64,000 nt of DNA, taken from Allium sativum. Taxonomy: Eukaryota > Streptophyta > Magnoliopsida > Asparagales > Amaryllidaceae. How positions within the stretch are numbered: the stretch's first letter is position 1; each line of letters opens with the position of its first letter. Both the position numbers and the translations under genes were made by a program. The stretch is from NCBI GenBank assembly GCA_030737875.1, contig CM060915.1, forward strand, positions 633,270,786 to 633,334,785, read 5' to 3'. Shown piece after piece: positions 12,490 to 25,192 of the stretch. The notes below the pieces were generated by a model. The model had not been told where the DNA came from. It did no database searches and saw only the letters and a list, made by a program, of their open reading frames with translations.

Positions 12490-13515
12490 ATCTCCCCCAC
12501 TTAAAATATTTTCGTCCTCGAAAAGGAACGGAGCTGAAATTTGTTTAACCAATCAACTCAACTTTCATTCTTCAACTTTTCAGTTTCTAAGAATTTTCTA
12601 ATTTCTCAAAAATTTGGCTAACACCCTAAATTTTTGAAAAATTTCGCCATAACCTCCTTTGTATGGGTTGATATTTAAAACCGCAACTTGCATCACAGGG
12701 CCCTCATCATCCAAAAGAAAAAGTCAATCGGCTCATAAAATCCTCAAACCTAAACAAAACAGTAAATATGTACCTATTTGTCGGGCATAAAACTTTATTC
12801 CTCTTCTTAGCTTCCATATTATGACCTGCTCAATGTATACATATGTACATATATGCAATTTCAAACAATTTTCAGTTCAATTCAATATTTAATCCAATTT
12901 GGCTAATTTACCTTCCATTGTCATATTGGTTTCAATAATCTTATTAGTTAAACTAATAATCAAACAACACAACCAACAATCAATTTGTTAATTAAATTTT
13001 CAAACATATATCTTTTATATATAGTAAAACCTCATATTTTTAGTGCAAATCACAATAATAAACTCTAATTAAGTTTTGGTTCTCACACCAGTCAAATGGA
13101 AATATATAGATATCCCACTTTCAAAACTCGAACATAGACTTTGATGATGAGGCCTCATCATCAGAATCATCCCCGGGCGACTAGAGTGTGATTCTATATT
13201 CATCTAATATCTGAGGCTTCGAATATACATCTCGTCAGGCATATACTCGAAATCTCCCTATACTAGATTGTCCAAATTCAATATAAAATAAAATATTCAA
13301 ATACACATAATAGGATTTAAATTTTCAAAATAAAGTTTGTTTTCATTTTTATTTTAAAAAATAACACTCTTTGAACTCGTTCTAGGATACTACCGATCCC
13401 ATCTCTAACGAGTACTTATCACTGGATATTACTAATCCAATCTCTGATGAATTCTTTCGTTCGGTTCTAATGTATCTTGTTCTCGAGCTCTGTAAACCAA
13501 ATCTCCGATACCAAA
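12490..13515 (-). mobile_element. Internal region of element B (non-coding)
   Basis: On the minus strand it begins with a primer binding site (TGGTATCGGAG, one mismatch to the tRNA-iMet site, plus-strand 13503-13513). It ends in the polypurine tract at 12490-12502. It aligns by eye to the internal region of A along its length and, like it, shows no gag or pol motif. A and B are therefore members of one non-autonomous family. Confidence 0.75.
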
Positions 13516-14427
13516 TGAAACAACCCAAACTCACCCTTACGGGAAAGCCCGGATTGAGTTAAGAACATGACAAATTAGAATACAAAAGACAAAACATTTC
13601 ATTGCCATTATTACAACAATTACATCAGAGTACGAATAAATATTACATATTGGAAATACAATATCAAAGATTTAAATTACATTAGCAACGGAAAATAACA
13701 CATAACACAACTGAAAGAAATACACAGATATAGAGCTTTCCAAATATAGCTTCAGTTGTATGTCCAGGATCCTATAAATATAATATCTGCAAAACCATAA
13801 CTACTAGCTTTATTTTGGCGATACAGTCCTAACAAAATTAATTTCATCGAATTTGGAGACCGTTTAAAAATGACCATTTTCTGGTCGATCAAATTCAACT
13901 GAAATTGACCAAACACGTTTTAATTTGCCACGCTCACATGTTAATTCCAAAAATTATGAAAATTGAAATCTAACAATAATTTGACATTCTGAATCCAACA
14001 AAAGTGGTTTCATCGAAAACGGAGGTCGTTTGCATAATGACTATTTTTAAGGGTTATATATATAAAAATTCCATAACGACTATTCTGAATTTTCAACTGG
14101 ACATAACTTTTTATTCCTGTTATGAAATCTGGATTTTTCACATTCGTTGGAAAGATATTTTCAAACAGATTCAAATATTTCTGGTTTTACTGAAATCCGA
14201 TTTATTTTGAATCATGTACATTCATTTGAAATTTGAAATCAAATTTTCAAACTGTCGTGCCATTTCAGGCTCATTATATAATTAAAATAAATTTATTCGT
14301 TCTAACTTCGATTAAAATAAATTTTTAGTCGTCATTGTCTAAAATAAATCATTTTAAATATTCACGAATCCATTAAAATTGTTAAAATAAAAATTTTAAA
14401 TTGGTTTTGAAATTCCGGGTTGTTACA
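13516..14427 (-). mobile_element. 5' LTR of element B, short form (912 bp)
   Basis: On the minus strand it runs from TGTAACAACCCGG to TTTCA. Its first part matches the first part of A's LTR (the AAATGACC and GCCACGCTCAC stretches). Its last part matches the last part of A's LTR (the CAGGATCCTG stretch). The roughly 5 kb that A has in between is absent. The base after the LTR starts unrelated sequence (TCGTGCTTTC); the partner target duplication is outside the window. Confidence 0.75.
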
Positions 14428-15140
14428 TCGTGCTTTCTTATCATACACTAATTGGTGTTGGTGTAGTGCTTCTGATTGGTGGCGATTGCTTTTCTGTTTG
14501 TGTTGTGTCCACATATCTGTTTTTGTACGCCGTTGGAGAATGCCTTGATTCTCCCTTTTGTAATATATTGCATTGTTGTGTTAGAAAAAAAAAACGGGAA
14601 TACTACATTTCAAAAATTACCTTGAACAAATTGGATTAAAGGTGAAAAAAGCCGAATGGATTAATGCATAAAGGAAGAAATGAAAACTACATGTCTAGAG
14701 TTACCTCAAACAAATGAAGGATTAAAGGTGAAATAATTTTGTTTGTCTTTTAGTAAATAAATATTATTCTTAACACGTCCTCTTAGGGTACATGTTTACA
14801 CAAATAATGGACAGATTTGACATTGAGGCTTTTGGGCTTGAGAATACATGTGGTATGTCCCTATTAGGGGAAGAAAGGGAGAAAGCTTCACAGCTAATCG
14901 TCTATAATTCGTATTAACTAGTGTTTAACCCGTGTGTTGCACTCCGTAATGTTAGTAAAAACAATATTTAAAATATATTTGTGGTTAAAATTTTGAATTT
15001 TTTTAGCAGTACATGATAAATTTATTGAAATAAAGGAACTTTAAAACAATATGCAATGCTCAAACATACGGTAGGATTTTATCAGAATTATTGTATTATA
15101 CATATATATGGATGGAAAAAAATTGAAATTTTCATTTCTG

Positions 15141-15179
<39 letters not shown>

Positions 15180-18139
15180 GTGTGTGCGCGTGTGTGTATG
15201 TGTGGATTTATAATAAGATAACGAGTATTACGTGATTGAATATATTTAAATATTTTAAATAAGTTATATTCTTAACTAATTAGATATATGGAGTTGAATG
15301 TTAGATACTAGGGAAACATGAGAAGAGCTGCGTATGTAAGCAAAGATTAGAAGAACGTCTTATGATTAACTTACCTGCACATGAACTTCCGTTCATTATA
15401 TGAGGTTTCAATTAATAACCCTTTTTTTAACTTTTGAGGCTAATCATAAGTTTTACATTGTTGAGGGAGTAAGGAGTGTCATGTTTAAAACTTTAATAAT
15501 TATCAAAAAAAAAAAATATAGCGTTAATTTGAGTTATGAGTTCGGTAAGTTTTAATATCATCAGGATATTAATTTTTTTTGGCAAGGCCAACCGATTTTT
15601 AAAGTAATCTGTAACACTTTCCTCATTATAAAACTAAAAAGTACAAAATAGTAGAGGAGATTGGTTGATTGTCGATCTGCTATATACATTGCCTAAACTA
15701 GAACATATACACCACGCTGGGTGAAACAACTAGTTACTATAAAAGCAAAAAATACAACATAAGTGCTGCCAGGCAGTCATAAACACACTAACAAGTGTTA
15801 CAACAAAAATCACTTAAGCTAAGGCAACAAGTTATCCTGAAATTCACCAATAGCAAGCCAAGTCTTCACCACAACTCAGCACCAACTTTCATATAGCAAC
15901 ATCCACCACAAAGCAACACAGTCGCCAGTATTACATGAATCAAAAGAACTCTGTAACTCAAATAACAGGCACCACAGAGGTTCCAGAGTATCAAAGCACA
16001 AGCTACAACAAGTTTCCCCCTTAAACTCACCTACAATTATCTCCTAAAAGATTAATAAAACAAGTAATAAGAATCAATTAAGAGCCAAACTTTGACAAGC
16101 TGTGACCACAACACCTTCCAAGCCAGTATTCCACCGCCAAACACCACAATAACTCCCACTCGATCCACGAATGACAGCACAGTCACAAACAGATTAATCA
16201 CAACAAATACCACCATAAGCAAGAACTCCAACACAAGTGGAAACTCATGAAAAACACAAGAACCAACAAAATGCAATAGCAGGAAACGAGCCAAACCAAC
16301 CACATTGGCCAACAAAACACACACTGAAAAAGAAGAAACGCACCAACATGTCACCTTGGTGATCTGAACAGTAAGGTCTGCCTTTCGGTGGTCTAGATCT
16401 AGATCAGTGCATAGGAAGGTGGAGGGATCGCGAGTTGACAATTACCTATGTTAGATTTTGTCAGAGCGAGGCAGTGAGCCCACCACGTGAAGGATCGTTG
16501 CAAGGGACGAAAGTTGATTAGTCAAAGACAAAGTAAAAGGCGAGAGTGGCAAAAACGAATCTGATGGAATCAGGGTTTAGGGAAAAAATGCTAAAACACC
16601 ATAAGGAAAACGCTATCTAAGAGAAAGAGTGAGGGAAGGAGAGGTGTGAAGTTAAAGAAAGGCGGAATACAAGAAACGAAGCGAAGGGGATAAAGAGGGC
16701 GATGAAGAAAGAAAAACTATTTAGATAATCGCCATTGGAGGGAGTGGCTGGTTTAAAAAGGTAAATTTACAGTTTTACAACTAGGTATGATTATCAGCAT
16801 ATTAATTTATAATGAGAATGTCTACATAACCAATTTTTTTATTAGAGTAATACATGCTTCCACATCCTAATATTCTAAAATATTAATTTATCCTTTAAAA
16901 ATTGCAAAGAAACGAAATTTTGTAATGCAATGTATGGTAATTTTTGAGATAAATGAAATATAAATTTTAACAAAATTACTGCTGATGCTTACATTTTATA
17001 TTATGCGATTCATTTATCTTTATATCTGAATATAAGTAACAATTTTATCATATTTGCTGATAGATATGAGTGTTGTATACATACTTAAATTGGTTTATTT
17101 TTAAGATTTATTAGATGAGTTAATGAACAATAGTTAATTGAATTTATTTGAATGACTTAAAATAAAAGTTACTTGTACATTTTTTGTTGCTGGCTTGTAA
17201 ATGATGTACATATACTATGTTTCTTGTACTGTACCGAACTCTATATATATGGTATCTCTAGGCGTGAATCATTAGATTCACTACCTTTTGCTTCAAAAAA
17301 AAAAAGTTACAAAAATACATAGATATGGCTAAATAGTGGACGTTAGGGATGTATTCCTCTTTGTAAACTTATTTGAAGGGTTTGTAAGTAATTATGAAAA
17401 ATTAAAATATAGGAGTTTAAAGTTAAAAATTGCAATGCTTGGTAACTTTATTAAGATAAGCGAATTTTAGAATAAATTTGTTATTTTTTTATGTATAATA
17501 TTTAGTGAATATTAGATTTAGGTCTGTAACACAAACTTAATAAACAAAGGCTCCTTTTCAAAAGAAGATTGTAAATTAGGCCCTTAATATTTAATTATTG
17601 AAAAATTCTATATGATTATGAAATTATTTAGTGAATAGTTACAGATATTTATACAATTATATCAAAAAATTGCATAAATGTCTGTAATTATTTTGTGAAT
17701 AATTACAGATATTTCTGCAAAAAAAATTGGTGAATAAATTTATGCAATTATTAGTTTAATTCTAAGGATCCAATTTAAATACTTTATTGTTAATGATGTT
17801 TTGTCTATTTTGAAACTTAATAGAGACTTTGGTCAAACTGTCCCTACAATTTATGATGTGTGATCTACATATCTTTGCATGAAAATGGAAATTTTGTTTC
17901 ATCGGTTTATTGATGCAACTACTATATAATATTGAAGTTGTCATATTTAAGGATTTACATGACGTATCAAATATTAGTTAAGTAAGCTTATCAAATGGTT
18001 TAAATTTTGAATTGTGTAATTAATTTTAATATATGAACATAAATATAAAATATTAAGGTAGAATAAAGAAGACATTTACGAATAATCGTTAAAAAAACTA
18101 AAAGTGTGTATTAAATTATAAATTGAGATTAATACATTT
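14428..18139. other. AT-rich spacer without a supported gene
   Basis: No gene-quality reading frame. It contains a TA/TG microsatellite at about 15141-15200. A pyrimidine-rich minus-strand stretch at about 16740-15720 looks like an untranslated leader or an unidentified element. A possible retroelement 3' end with an A-run lies at about 17180-17310. A 129-codon minus-strand frame at 16052-16441 is mostly hydrophobic low-complexity translation and matches no family I recognise. An ACCCGTG-type motif occurs near 14930. Confidence 0.5.
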
Positions 18140-18780
18140 AATTCAAATGATAGCTAGTTTTATTTCAAAACCCTTATTGATTGATGAAAATACAGCAGAA
18201 AGAAGATTTACAAAATATGCTAGAGTTCTTATTGATATTGATACCCTTACGGAGCTAAAAACAGAAATCCCAATTTTATTTCACAATGGCACTAAGAACA
18301 CTATTTCTTCGGAGTATGAATTTGTACCCATAAAATGTTTGAAGTGCAATCTATTTGGCCATGATGATACTTCTCATGAAGTCACTGCTGATCCTCGTTG
18401 GTTACCCCCCTGATGTTCAAACTAAAGAGGATGATATTGAGGTTTCTGCCAAGGAAACAGATCAGCAAACGGTTGACAAAGATTCTAGGAAAAATGCTAT
18501 TGCATCTGATGATACAGGAGGTGATGTTAATGCTTCAGTAGATGACCTTGATTTCCTGAACTTTAAACTTCCTGAAAAAGTAGTGCTAGATGATTTAAAT
18601 ATAATTGCAGATGAAATTGCTGAAAAGAACTTGGATGTAAATATTGATAAAGGAAAGCAGATTGAGGTTAACAATATGGTCGACAACAATGCAAATTATC
18701 TTAAGGGTAATAATACAGTGGCTTCATCTTATGTTGCTCCTTCTAAAAGAAGTACTAGGAGCTCTACCACTGTTAAATGA
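18123..18780 (+). pseudogene. LINE ORF1 remnant (gag-like, zinc knuckle)
   Basis: The first frame (18123-18413) contains the typical ORF1 segment in which an IASFISKPL-like stretch precedes YARVLIDID. A knuckle with the spacing CLKCNLFGH follows around codons 78-86; a final cysteine is not obvious. A run of six Cs at about 18407-18412 breaks the frame. The second frame (to 18780) continues with an acidic, low-complexity tail rich in D, N and K. ORF1 normally coats the LINE RNA and chaperones target-primed reverse transcription. The frame ends in TGA overlapping the ATG of ORF2. Confidence 0.7.
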
Positions 18781-21700
18781 CACTATTAACATGGAATGTC
18801 AGGGGTATGAGTACTTTTTTTCGTATGAAAGATGTACTTCATCTCTTGAAACGTACTAAATCAACTCTGGATGGTTTAGTGGAAACAAAACTATCTACAA
18901 CTAATTTAGTGTTGTTTACTTCTTTATTACCTAGTTCATGGAAATCTTTAAATAATAATTCTTCTACTCATATTGGTCGAATCTTGCTTATTTGGGATGC
19001 AAATGTTTGGGATGTGATATTGGTCGAATCCTCCTCTTTTCAACATTTGACAGTTAATGCTAACAATAAGTGTGGATTTGGTATGCTTTTCACAATGATA
19101 TATGCAAGTAATACATTTGCTAAAAGGCTCAATTTATGGCAGCAGTTGATTAATGAATCATGTAGTATAAATGATACATGGATCTTGATAGGTGACTTCA
19201 ACAATGTGCTTTCTCATAATGATAAAAAAGGTGGATTATCTGTTCCTTATCAACACATTAGAGAATTTCAAAAGTTCATTATTCAGACTGCTCTGAAGGA
19301 CATCAAACCTTTGGGATTTCATTTCACTTGGTGTAGAAGAGGTATTGCTACAAAAATTGATAGAATTCTTATAAATAACAAATGCCTACATATGTTTTTA
19401 CACATGAAAGCACTCTCTTTATCTCAAATTTCAAGTGATCACAATCCAATCATGTTAGATCTCATTCCTACTATAGAATCAAAGGGATTTACTTTTAGAT
19501 TTAGGAAAGAATGGCCTTATTTGCCTGAATACTATGATGCAGTTCAAAAAGGTCTTAATGCAGCTGTTTGGGGGTTTCATAGCTATCAGTTCATGCAAAA
19601 ACTCAAGAATTGCAAAAATGAGTTAAAACAATGGAATAAAGTAAGAGACAAAAATTCTGCTAACCTCAAAAATGCTGAAGAAATTGCAATCCAACTTGAA
19701 AAAGCTACTGATAGTAGTCCCGAAGATATCACATTGTTTGACAATTACTTACAAGCCAAAAAAGAATTTCAGAATTTGCAAAAAATTCATTTTCATGGTT
19801 TCAAACAATAAGCTAAGGTATCCTGGTTGCAGCAAGGTGATACAAATTCCAAGTTCTTCTATTCTAGAATGTCAGACAGGAGATTTTTTTAATCACATCA
19901 AAGCTTTAACTGATCTGAATTGCAATTTATTATATAAATCAGAGGATATAGAGAATGAAGCTGTCAATTATTTCAAGGACATGTTTAATGGTCCTAGTAA
20001 TTCAGAATTTCCTTCTTTCCATCCTATATTCACTGTCAATTCTCAAGGACATAATTTCCTCTTGAAAGCAGTTGATTTATCTGAAGTCAAAGATGCTTTG
20101 TTTTCAATACATGATGACTCTAGTCCAGGGCTAGATGGGATTAATGCAAAGTTTTTGAAAGCGCACTAGGAATTCTTTAAGAATGATTTATTGAAGGCTA
20201 TTAATGATATATTCATATCAGGTAAACTTCCTAAATCTCTAAATCACACTTTCATTACTTTAATCCCTAAAAATGACAGACCATTAGAAATTGCACATTA
20301 TAGACCAATATCTTGTTGTAATGTCTATTACAAAAAAAATTCTAAAGTTTTATGTAATAGACTTAAATGTTTCCTGCCTTACCTGATTTCCGAGAATCGA
20401 AGTGCGTTTATCAAAGATAGATATATTGGTGATAACATCTTACTGGCTCATGAATTATTAAGGGATTTCAAGAAAAAAGGAATGCCAAAGTTGTGTGTAT
20501 AAGTGGATTTATAAAAGGCTTATGATAGGGTGAATCGAGAATTCATATGTTACATTATGTCAAAGATGAATTTCCCCACACACTTTGTAAATCCAGTTTA
20601 TGAATGTATGACAACAACTACTTATTCTATCATGATTCATGGCATTCCAAAAGGATTCATGGCATCAAATAGGGCTGTTATGGTAATGGTTACCGTTACC
20701 GTTTGGCAAATACCGTTACCGTACCGTTTTTACTGGTAAGCCAGAATTGCTTACCGTTACCGATCGACTGGTATACCGTTGACTGGTATACCGATAATCT
20801 GGTAACCGTTACACTGGTAATGGTAAATTACCGTTTGTCGATAAAAGTTTATATCTTAACATATTTTTTTTACACTGTGCATTTTTATTATACTATATGT
20901 GGTGTTAGTTTATAAAAAACATAAACGAAAAAGAAAACAAGTGTACCTGTAATTATTTCATCTGATTATTGAACTAAATATAATCATTTATTTGGTTCTA
21001 CGTGCATGTAATAAAGCATATCAGATAAGTATACTTATGTTTTGAATTAACTGGTAAAATTACCGTTACCGCTGGTATTCAAGAAACGTTACCGATAATT
21101 TACCGTTTAAAATGGTAAATTTACCATTACCATACCGTTTTAACTGGTATACCGATTTCAACCAAAAATGGTTACCGATCGACTGGTAATGGTATGGTAA
21201 TGGTAAATTTACCGTTACCGTAACAGCCCTAGCATCAAATAGGGGTAGAAGAATGGGAGACTCATTGTCTCCTTATTTATTTGCTATTGCTATGCATTTT
21301 TTTCTTTCCTTATGGATGAGGCAACTTTGAGAAAGGAATTTCAACCTAGCTCCTCAATTTAGCCAATTATCTCGCATTTATTATATGCTGATGATCTAAT
21401 GATTTTTGGTAAAGCTTCACTATCTAATACTATTGCTTTAAAGGAAATATTCAAGAAATTAAGCATATATGCTGGGTTAAATGTAAATGCTTATAAAGCC
21501 AAAGTATTCTTCAGTGTATCAGTTACCAATGCTTCGGATATACAGCAGATTCTGGGTTTTGATCAAGGTGTATTGCCAATTAAGTATTTGAGTGTTCCAT
21601 TGTCCTTTAACTACTTACATTATTCAGAATGTATTTCCCTTATTCAAAGAATTCAAAGCAGAATTAATGGATGGGAAACCAAGCTGCTGAGTTTTGCAGG

Positions 21701-22872
21701 AAGCGCAGTATTGATTAACACTATTATGACACCCATTATTCTATATTGGTTGTTTATTTATCAAATTCCAGAATTTACTCTAGATAAGCTACAATCTATA
21801 TGTGCAGATTTCTTTTGGGGAGGCACTTCACATAAAGTTGCATGGAACAAGTTGTGTAGGCCAAAGGCAGAAGGTGGTATAGGTTTGAAAAATAATTCAG
21901 ATCTAAAAAAGCAGCATGTGTCAAATTACTCTGGAATTTCCTGTCTAATTCATCATTATGGAGCAAATGGATGCATAACAGGTACTGTAAGAGGGGGTTT
22001 TTTCTGGTCTATAGCTTTAGATAATAATGCATCATCATCTTCGAAATCTTTGCTTAGACTTAGATCTAATTCAAAGCAACTATTTAATAAAATCATTGCA
22101 AATGGAGAGGATACTAACATGTGGTTTGATCCATGGATAAATTGTCAGTGCTTGGTTGATTTGCTTAGTTATGATAGATTGAACATGATTGGTAATCCTG
22201 AACAGAGAGTAAATTGCATTATAAGAAATGAATCTTTTGAACCAGAAATACACCCTGCAACAAGAGAGTTGTTAGCCGAAATCAATTCTATTTCTATTTA
22301 TCCAAACAAGATTCATGACACTTACGACTGGTGTGATGGAGGTATATTTTCCTTTCATAAAGCTTGGGAGTATTTAAGGAACCATGAAGTAAAAGATGAT
22401 ATTTTTTCTGTGATCTGGCACTCAAAGAATAGTAGAAGGATGTCTTTCATAGCTTACCTCGCAGTGTTGGGAAGATTGAACACTAAGGATAGAATTCAAC
22501 AATTTGGAAATATCACAGATATATTGTGTCCTTTGTGTAATAATCATCCTGAAAGTATCCAAACATTTGTTTTTTTTTTCTTATGATTACGCGGCTTTTA
22601 TCTGGTTGTCGTTGAAGCAGAAATTGGGTCTTCCTTTGAGCTCTTATACAGATCTGAAAGAGGAAGCTAGAATCGTTCAGTCCAATTTCGAAGTTAAGGA
22701 TCAATTGAGGGATGTAGCTAGTGCTGCTTTTTCGAATGCTATCTACTTCATTTGGAAAGAAAGAAATATGAGGGTTTTCAATGGCAAGAGTATGAGTTCA
22801 GCTGTATGTCTGATGAAGATAGAAAGGGAAATTGGGTTTTTGGTGAGAAATAATGGCAGCAAGACGTCTTGA
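18777..22872 (+). pseudogene. LINE ORF2 remnant (endonuclease and reverse transcriptase)
   Basis: Codons 1-344 form an endonuclease/exonuclease/phosphatase domain: TWNVRG at the start, VETK (metal-binding Glu), GDFNN (Asp/Asn) and SDHNPI (catalytic Asp-His) near its end. A TAA at 19809 follows, and reading resumes through a WLQQGDTNSKFF motif. The reverse transcriptase shows SPGLDG, HYRPISCCN, KAYDRVN and, after the MITE, the YADD catalytic box at 21384-21395. The C-terminal region (21399-22586) ends in a CPLC zinc motif, with a last frameshift in a T-run near 22570. Disruptions include stops near 20167, 20499 and 21328. Intact ORF2 would nick target DNA and copy the LINE RNA in place. Confidence 0.85.
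20670..21231. mobile_element. hAT-type MITE inserted in the LINE reverse transcriptase
   Basis: The 562-bp insert has terminal inverted repeats TAGGGCTGTTATGG and CCGTAACAGCCCTA. It is flanked by an exact 8-bp duplication GCATCAAA (20662-20669 and 21232-21239), the signature of hAT transposition. It interrupts a conserved reverse-transcriptase segment, so it inserted after the LINE. The subterminal regions are packed with copies of TTACCGTTACC and its complement GGTAACGG, the kind of clustered short motif that hAT transposases bind. There is no transposase frame, so it is non-autonomous. Confidence 0.93.
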
Positions 22873-23165
22873 AGTGGAAGAAATGAACAGTGGCTTGGTA
22901 GGTGGGGAGCTGAATTGATTGATATTGGATGATTTACGAGGCAACTTTTGAATTTAGGCGGAAGTTGAAGAAGATATGGGCTTGGATTGGGCTTTGTAGT
23001 TGGACCGTTAGATGTTCCCGTTTTTATTTTATGAATTTTTGTTTTGTAATAGTTAGTGTTATGTGTTGTAACGTTTATTTTAAGTTGTATATCGAATCTA
23101 TGAGTACTTTTTTTTTCCTGTGAGGCACTCATCTAGATTAGGGGGATTACAGGGTTTTAATGAGG

Positions 23166-23168
<3 letters not shown>

Positions 23169-23240
<72 letters not shown>
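23169..23240. repeat. (AT)n microsatellite at the LINE 3' end
   Basis: An uninterrupted AT dinucleotide run directly follows the LINE 3' UTR (ending TTTTAATGAGGCTCAT). It could be the LINE's own tail or a later expansion. Confidence 0.8.
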
Positions 23241-23243
<3 letters not shown>

Positions 23244-23455
23244 CTTCAGTGCATCTCTATTTTGTGGTACCCCGTTTGCCCATCTATAAGGACCACATGT
23301 TTAGAATTAAATATGTTAATGGAGGAAGAGAGAGTTAGTGGGAAAAGGAAGAATGAGAAATATGTGCTGGAAATCGAAAGGCTAAAGGAGTGTTTCAGTG
23401 TTTGTGGTGCTCTTGATTCTATCCTATATACATCTAGAGAGAAGTAAGAAAAGCT
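23241..23455. mobile_element. Degenerate TA-flanked MITE
   Basis: It abuts the AT run and ends near TATATACATCTAGAG. Its middle (GAGAGTTAGTGGGAAA) and right part (GGCTAAAGGAGTG) resemble the better-preserved MITE at 43463-43660. The terminal repeats are weak, so this is a tentative old member of the same family. Confidence 0.4.
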
Positions 23456-24498
23456 CAAAAAGTTCGTAGAATTAATATGAAAGCTTTAATTTCTCCTAAA
23501 GCATGGTAGTTATAAATGCAGTTAATTGACTTTGGAGGTGCCACTGACGTGAAAGCAAATATGATATTTTGTCAACTTATGCATGTAAACTTAATACCCA
23601 AAGCAAGAATACCATTTCACATTACAGCTCGTACCATTTACCATTTAACATTGCGCACATGATAGAATAGGATTAGAGGTTGTTACTGGTCAATACATAT
23701 ATGATGTACGTATGCAAATATCATTGAATTGACCTTTTGATTAACATCAACTGAAATCTTAATAATAATAAAAAATCAACAACATCTGTGCACGCACCAA
23801 AGAATGAATTTTTTGTAAGCAAAATGAAATAAAAAATGTGACTAACCGCTGGATATGTTGGGTTGAAATAAGTTGTTAATTCAATGGTTGAAAGTTACCA
23901 AATAGAGTTACAAGCAGCTACTAAACTAGACAATCTAAATATTGATAACAGGATTTTATTTTATTTTTTCTTTTTGCATCTTTACACGAAACGTGGAATT
24001 CAAAAGATGATCAATGTCTCTTGTGTCACGTTTTGTGTCTATATATCCTATTCAAATAAAATTTGGTCATAGAAATACAAAATAAAACACAAAACTAAAC
24101 ATAATAAATCTTGTCGTCCGCCCTTGTATAAATTTAATGATCTAAATATTTTGTGTCTATATCGTATATCCAATTTAGTATCTATATACTATGGTTATAA
24201 GATATGTGTGGGGTGGGGGGATCTCGATGATGCTTAAACCTGGGAACTAGTGGACGTTCCCAGATCTTTATGATGTGGAGATGTACATAATCTACTATGA
24301 GACTAAGTAGCCAAAGAACTTTCTACTTCAAGTGAAGATGACATTTTCAAACTGATAATATAATTATCAACAACTTCTACCAAGAAAGCTATAAAAGTTG
24401 AGGATTTCCAACAAGCAGATCTTTCTGAGCTATAAGATTTCGATGGTAACTAACATTTTTATCACAAGAAATCTTCCTGGTGGGCCTAGAACGCAAAC

Positions 24499-24690
24499 GA
24501 CAGTTAAATTCTATTGATAAATCATAAATGGTCAGCAAGTAGGAGTGTAATTCAATCGGATCGAACCAGACCGAATAGAGGTATATTCAGCTTTTGTCTT
24601 GACTGGATAGTTAAATTCTATTGATAAATGGTCCGCAAGTAGAGGTGTAAATCGGTCAGACCTGACTGGACCGGACAGAGGTCCTTGGAT
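24499..24690. repeat. Imperfect tandem duplication (about 110-bp unit)
   Basis: Both units begin GTTAAATTCTATTGATAAAT and continue through AATGGTC-GCAAGTAG to a GGTC/GACC-rich stretch. The first unit has a four-base insertion after the shared start. Confidence 0.6.
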
Positions 24691-25152
24691 GGTGGACCGT
24701 AAACTAATTGTGAGATGTCCTTGATGGATGGTCACGGTTGGATGCTATATTAACCGTGTAAATTATTAAATTTCATAAGAAAGAATCAAGAACCTGAAAT
24801 ATGTTCAAAGCACCATCTTTGGCAGTGTAGATTTGTGTAAGTCATGCTTGAAAGAAAACTGTAGAAAAATAACAGACTCGCACTACATAATTCAGAAAAT
24901 CCAAACTTTCAATTGAGCTTTTGTATGCCCATCCTTAAGGCTAATCATAAGTAAGTGAAAATAATATAACCTTGTTATAAGTAATTCACTATTAGTACCA
25001 GCACATATAATCGTACACATGATTAGCAAGCAAAACCTGTGGTCCACTGCTTACCTCAAATATTTTGTGTATAAAAATGTAATATAATTCAGACAATAGT
25101 AACAGTCATGGATACAATTTTTGTGGAAGAAAAAAAAGAAAAAGAGGAAATG

Positions 25153-25192
<40 letters not shown>

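Larger units (their letters stand above)
18140..23240 (+). mobile_element. Decayed L1-type LINE, 5'-truncated, split by a hAT MITE
   Basis: The element has the plant L1 order. ORF1 carries a CCHC-like knuckle, and ORF2 carries an apurinic endonuclease, reverse transcriptase and a C-terminal zinc-binding reverse-transcriptase-associated domain. A 3' UTR ends in an (AT)n run at 23169-23240. The start of ORF1 (the nucleic-acid-binding N-terminal part) is missing, as expected from incomplete reverse transcription. Multiple stops and frameshifts show the copy is dead. No target duplication could be defined with confidence. Confidence 0.85.

Noticed and set aside
16052..16441. 129-codon minus-strand hydrophobic frame
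   Set aside because: Resembles translated pyrimidine-rich low-complexity DNA; no recognisable domain, start context or neighbour support.
23120..23338. Frames with long Tyr-Ile repeats (also 25905, 43528-44148, 50856)
   Set aside because: Translations of TA microsatellites.
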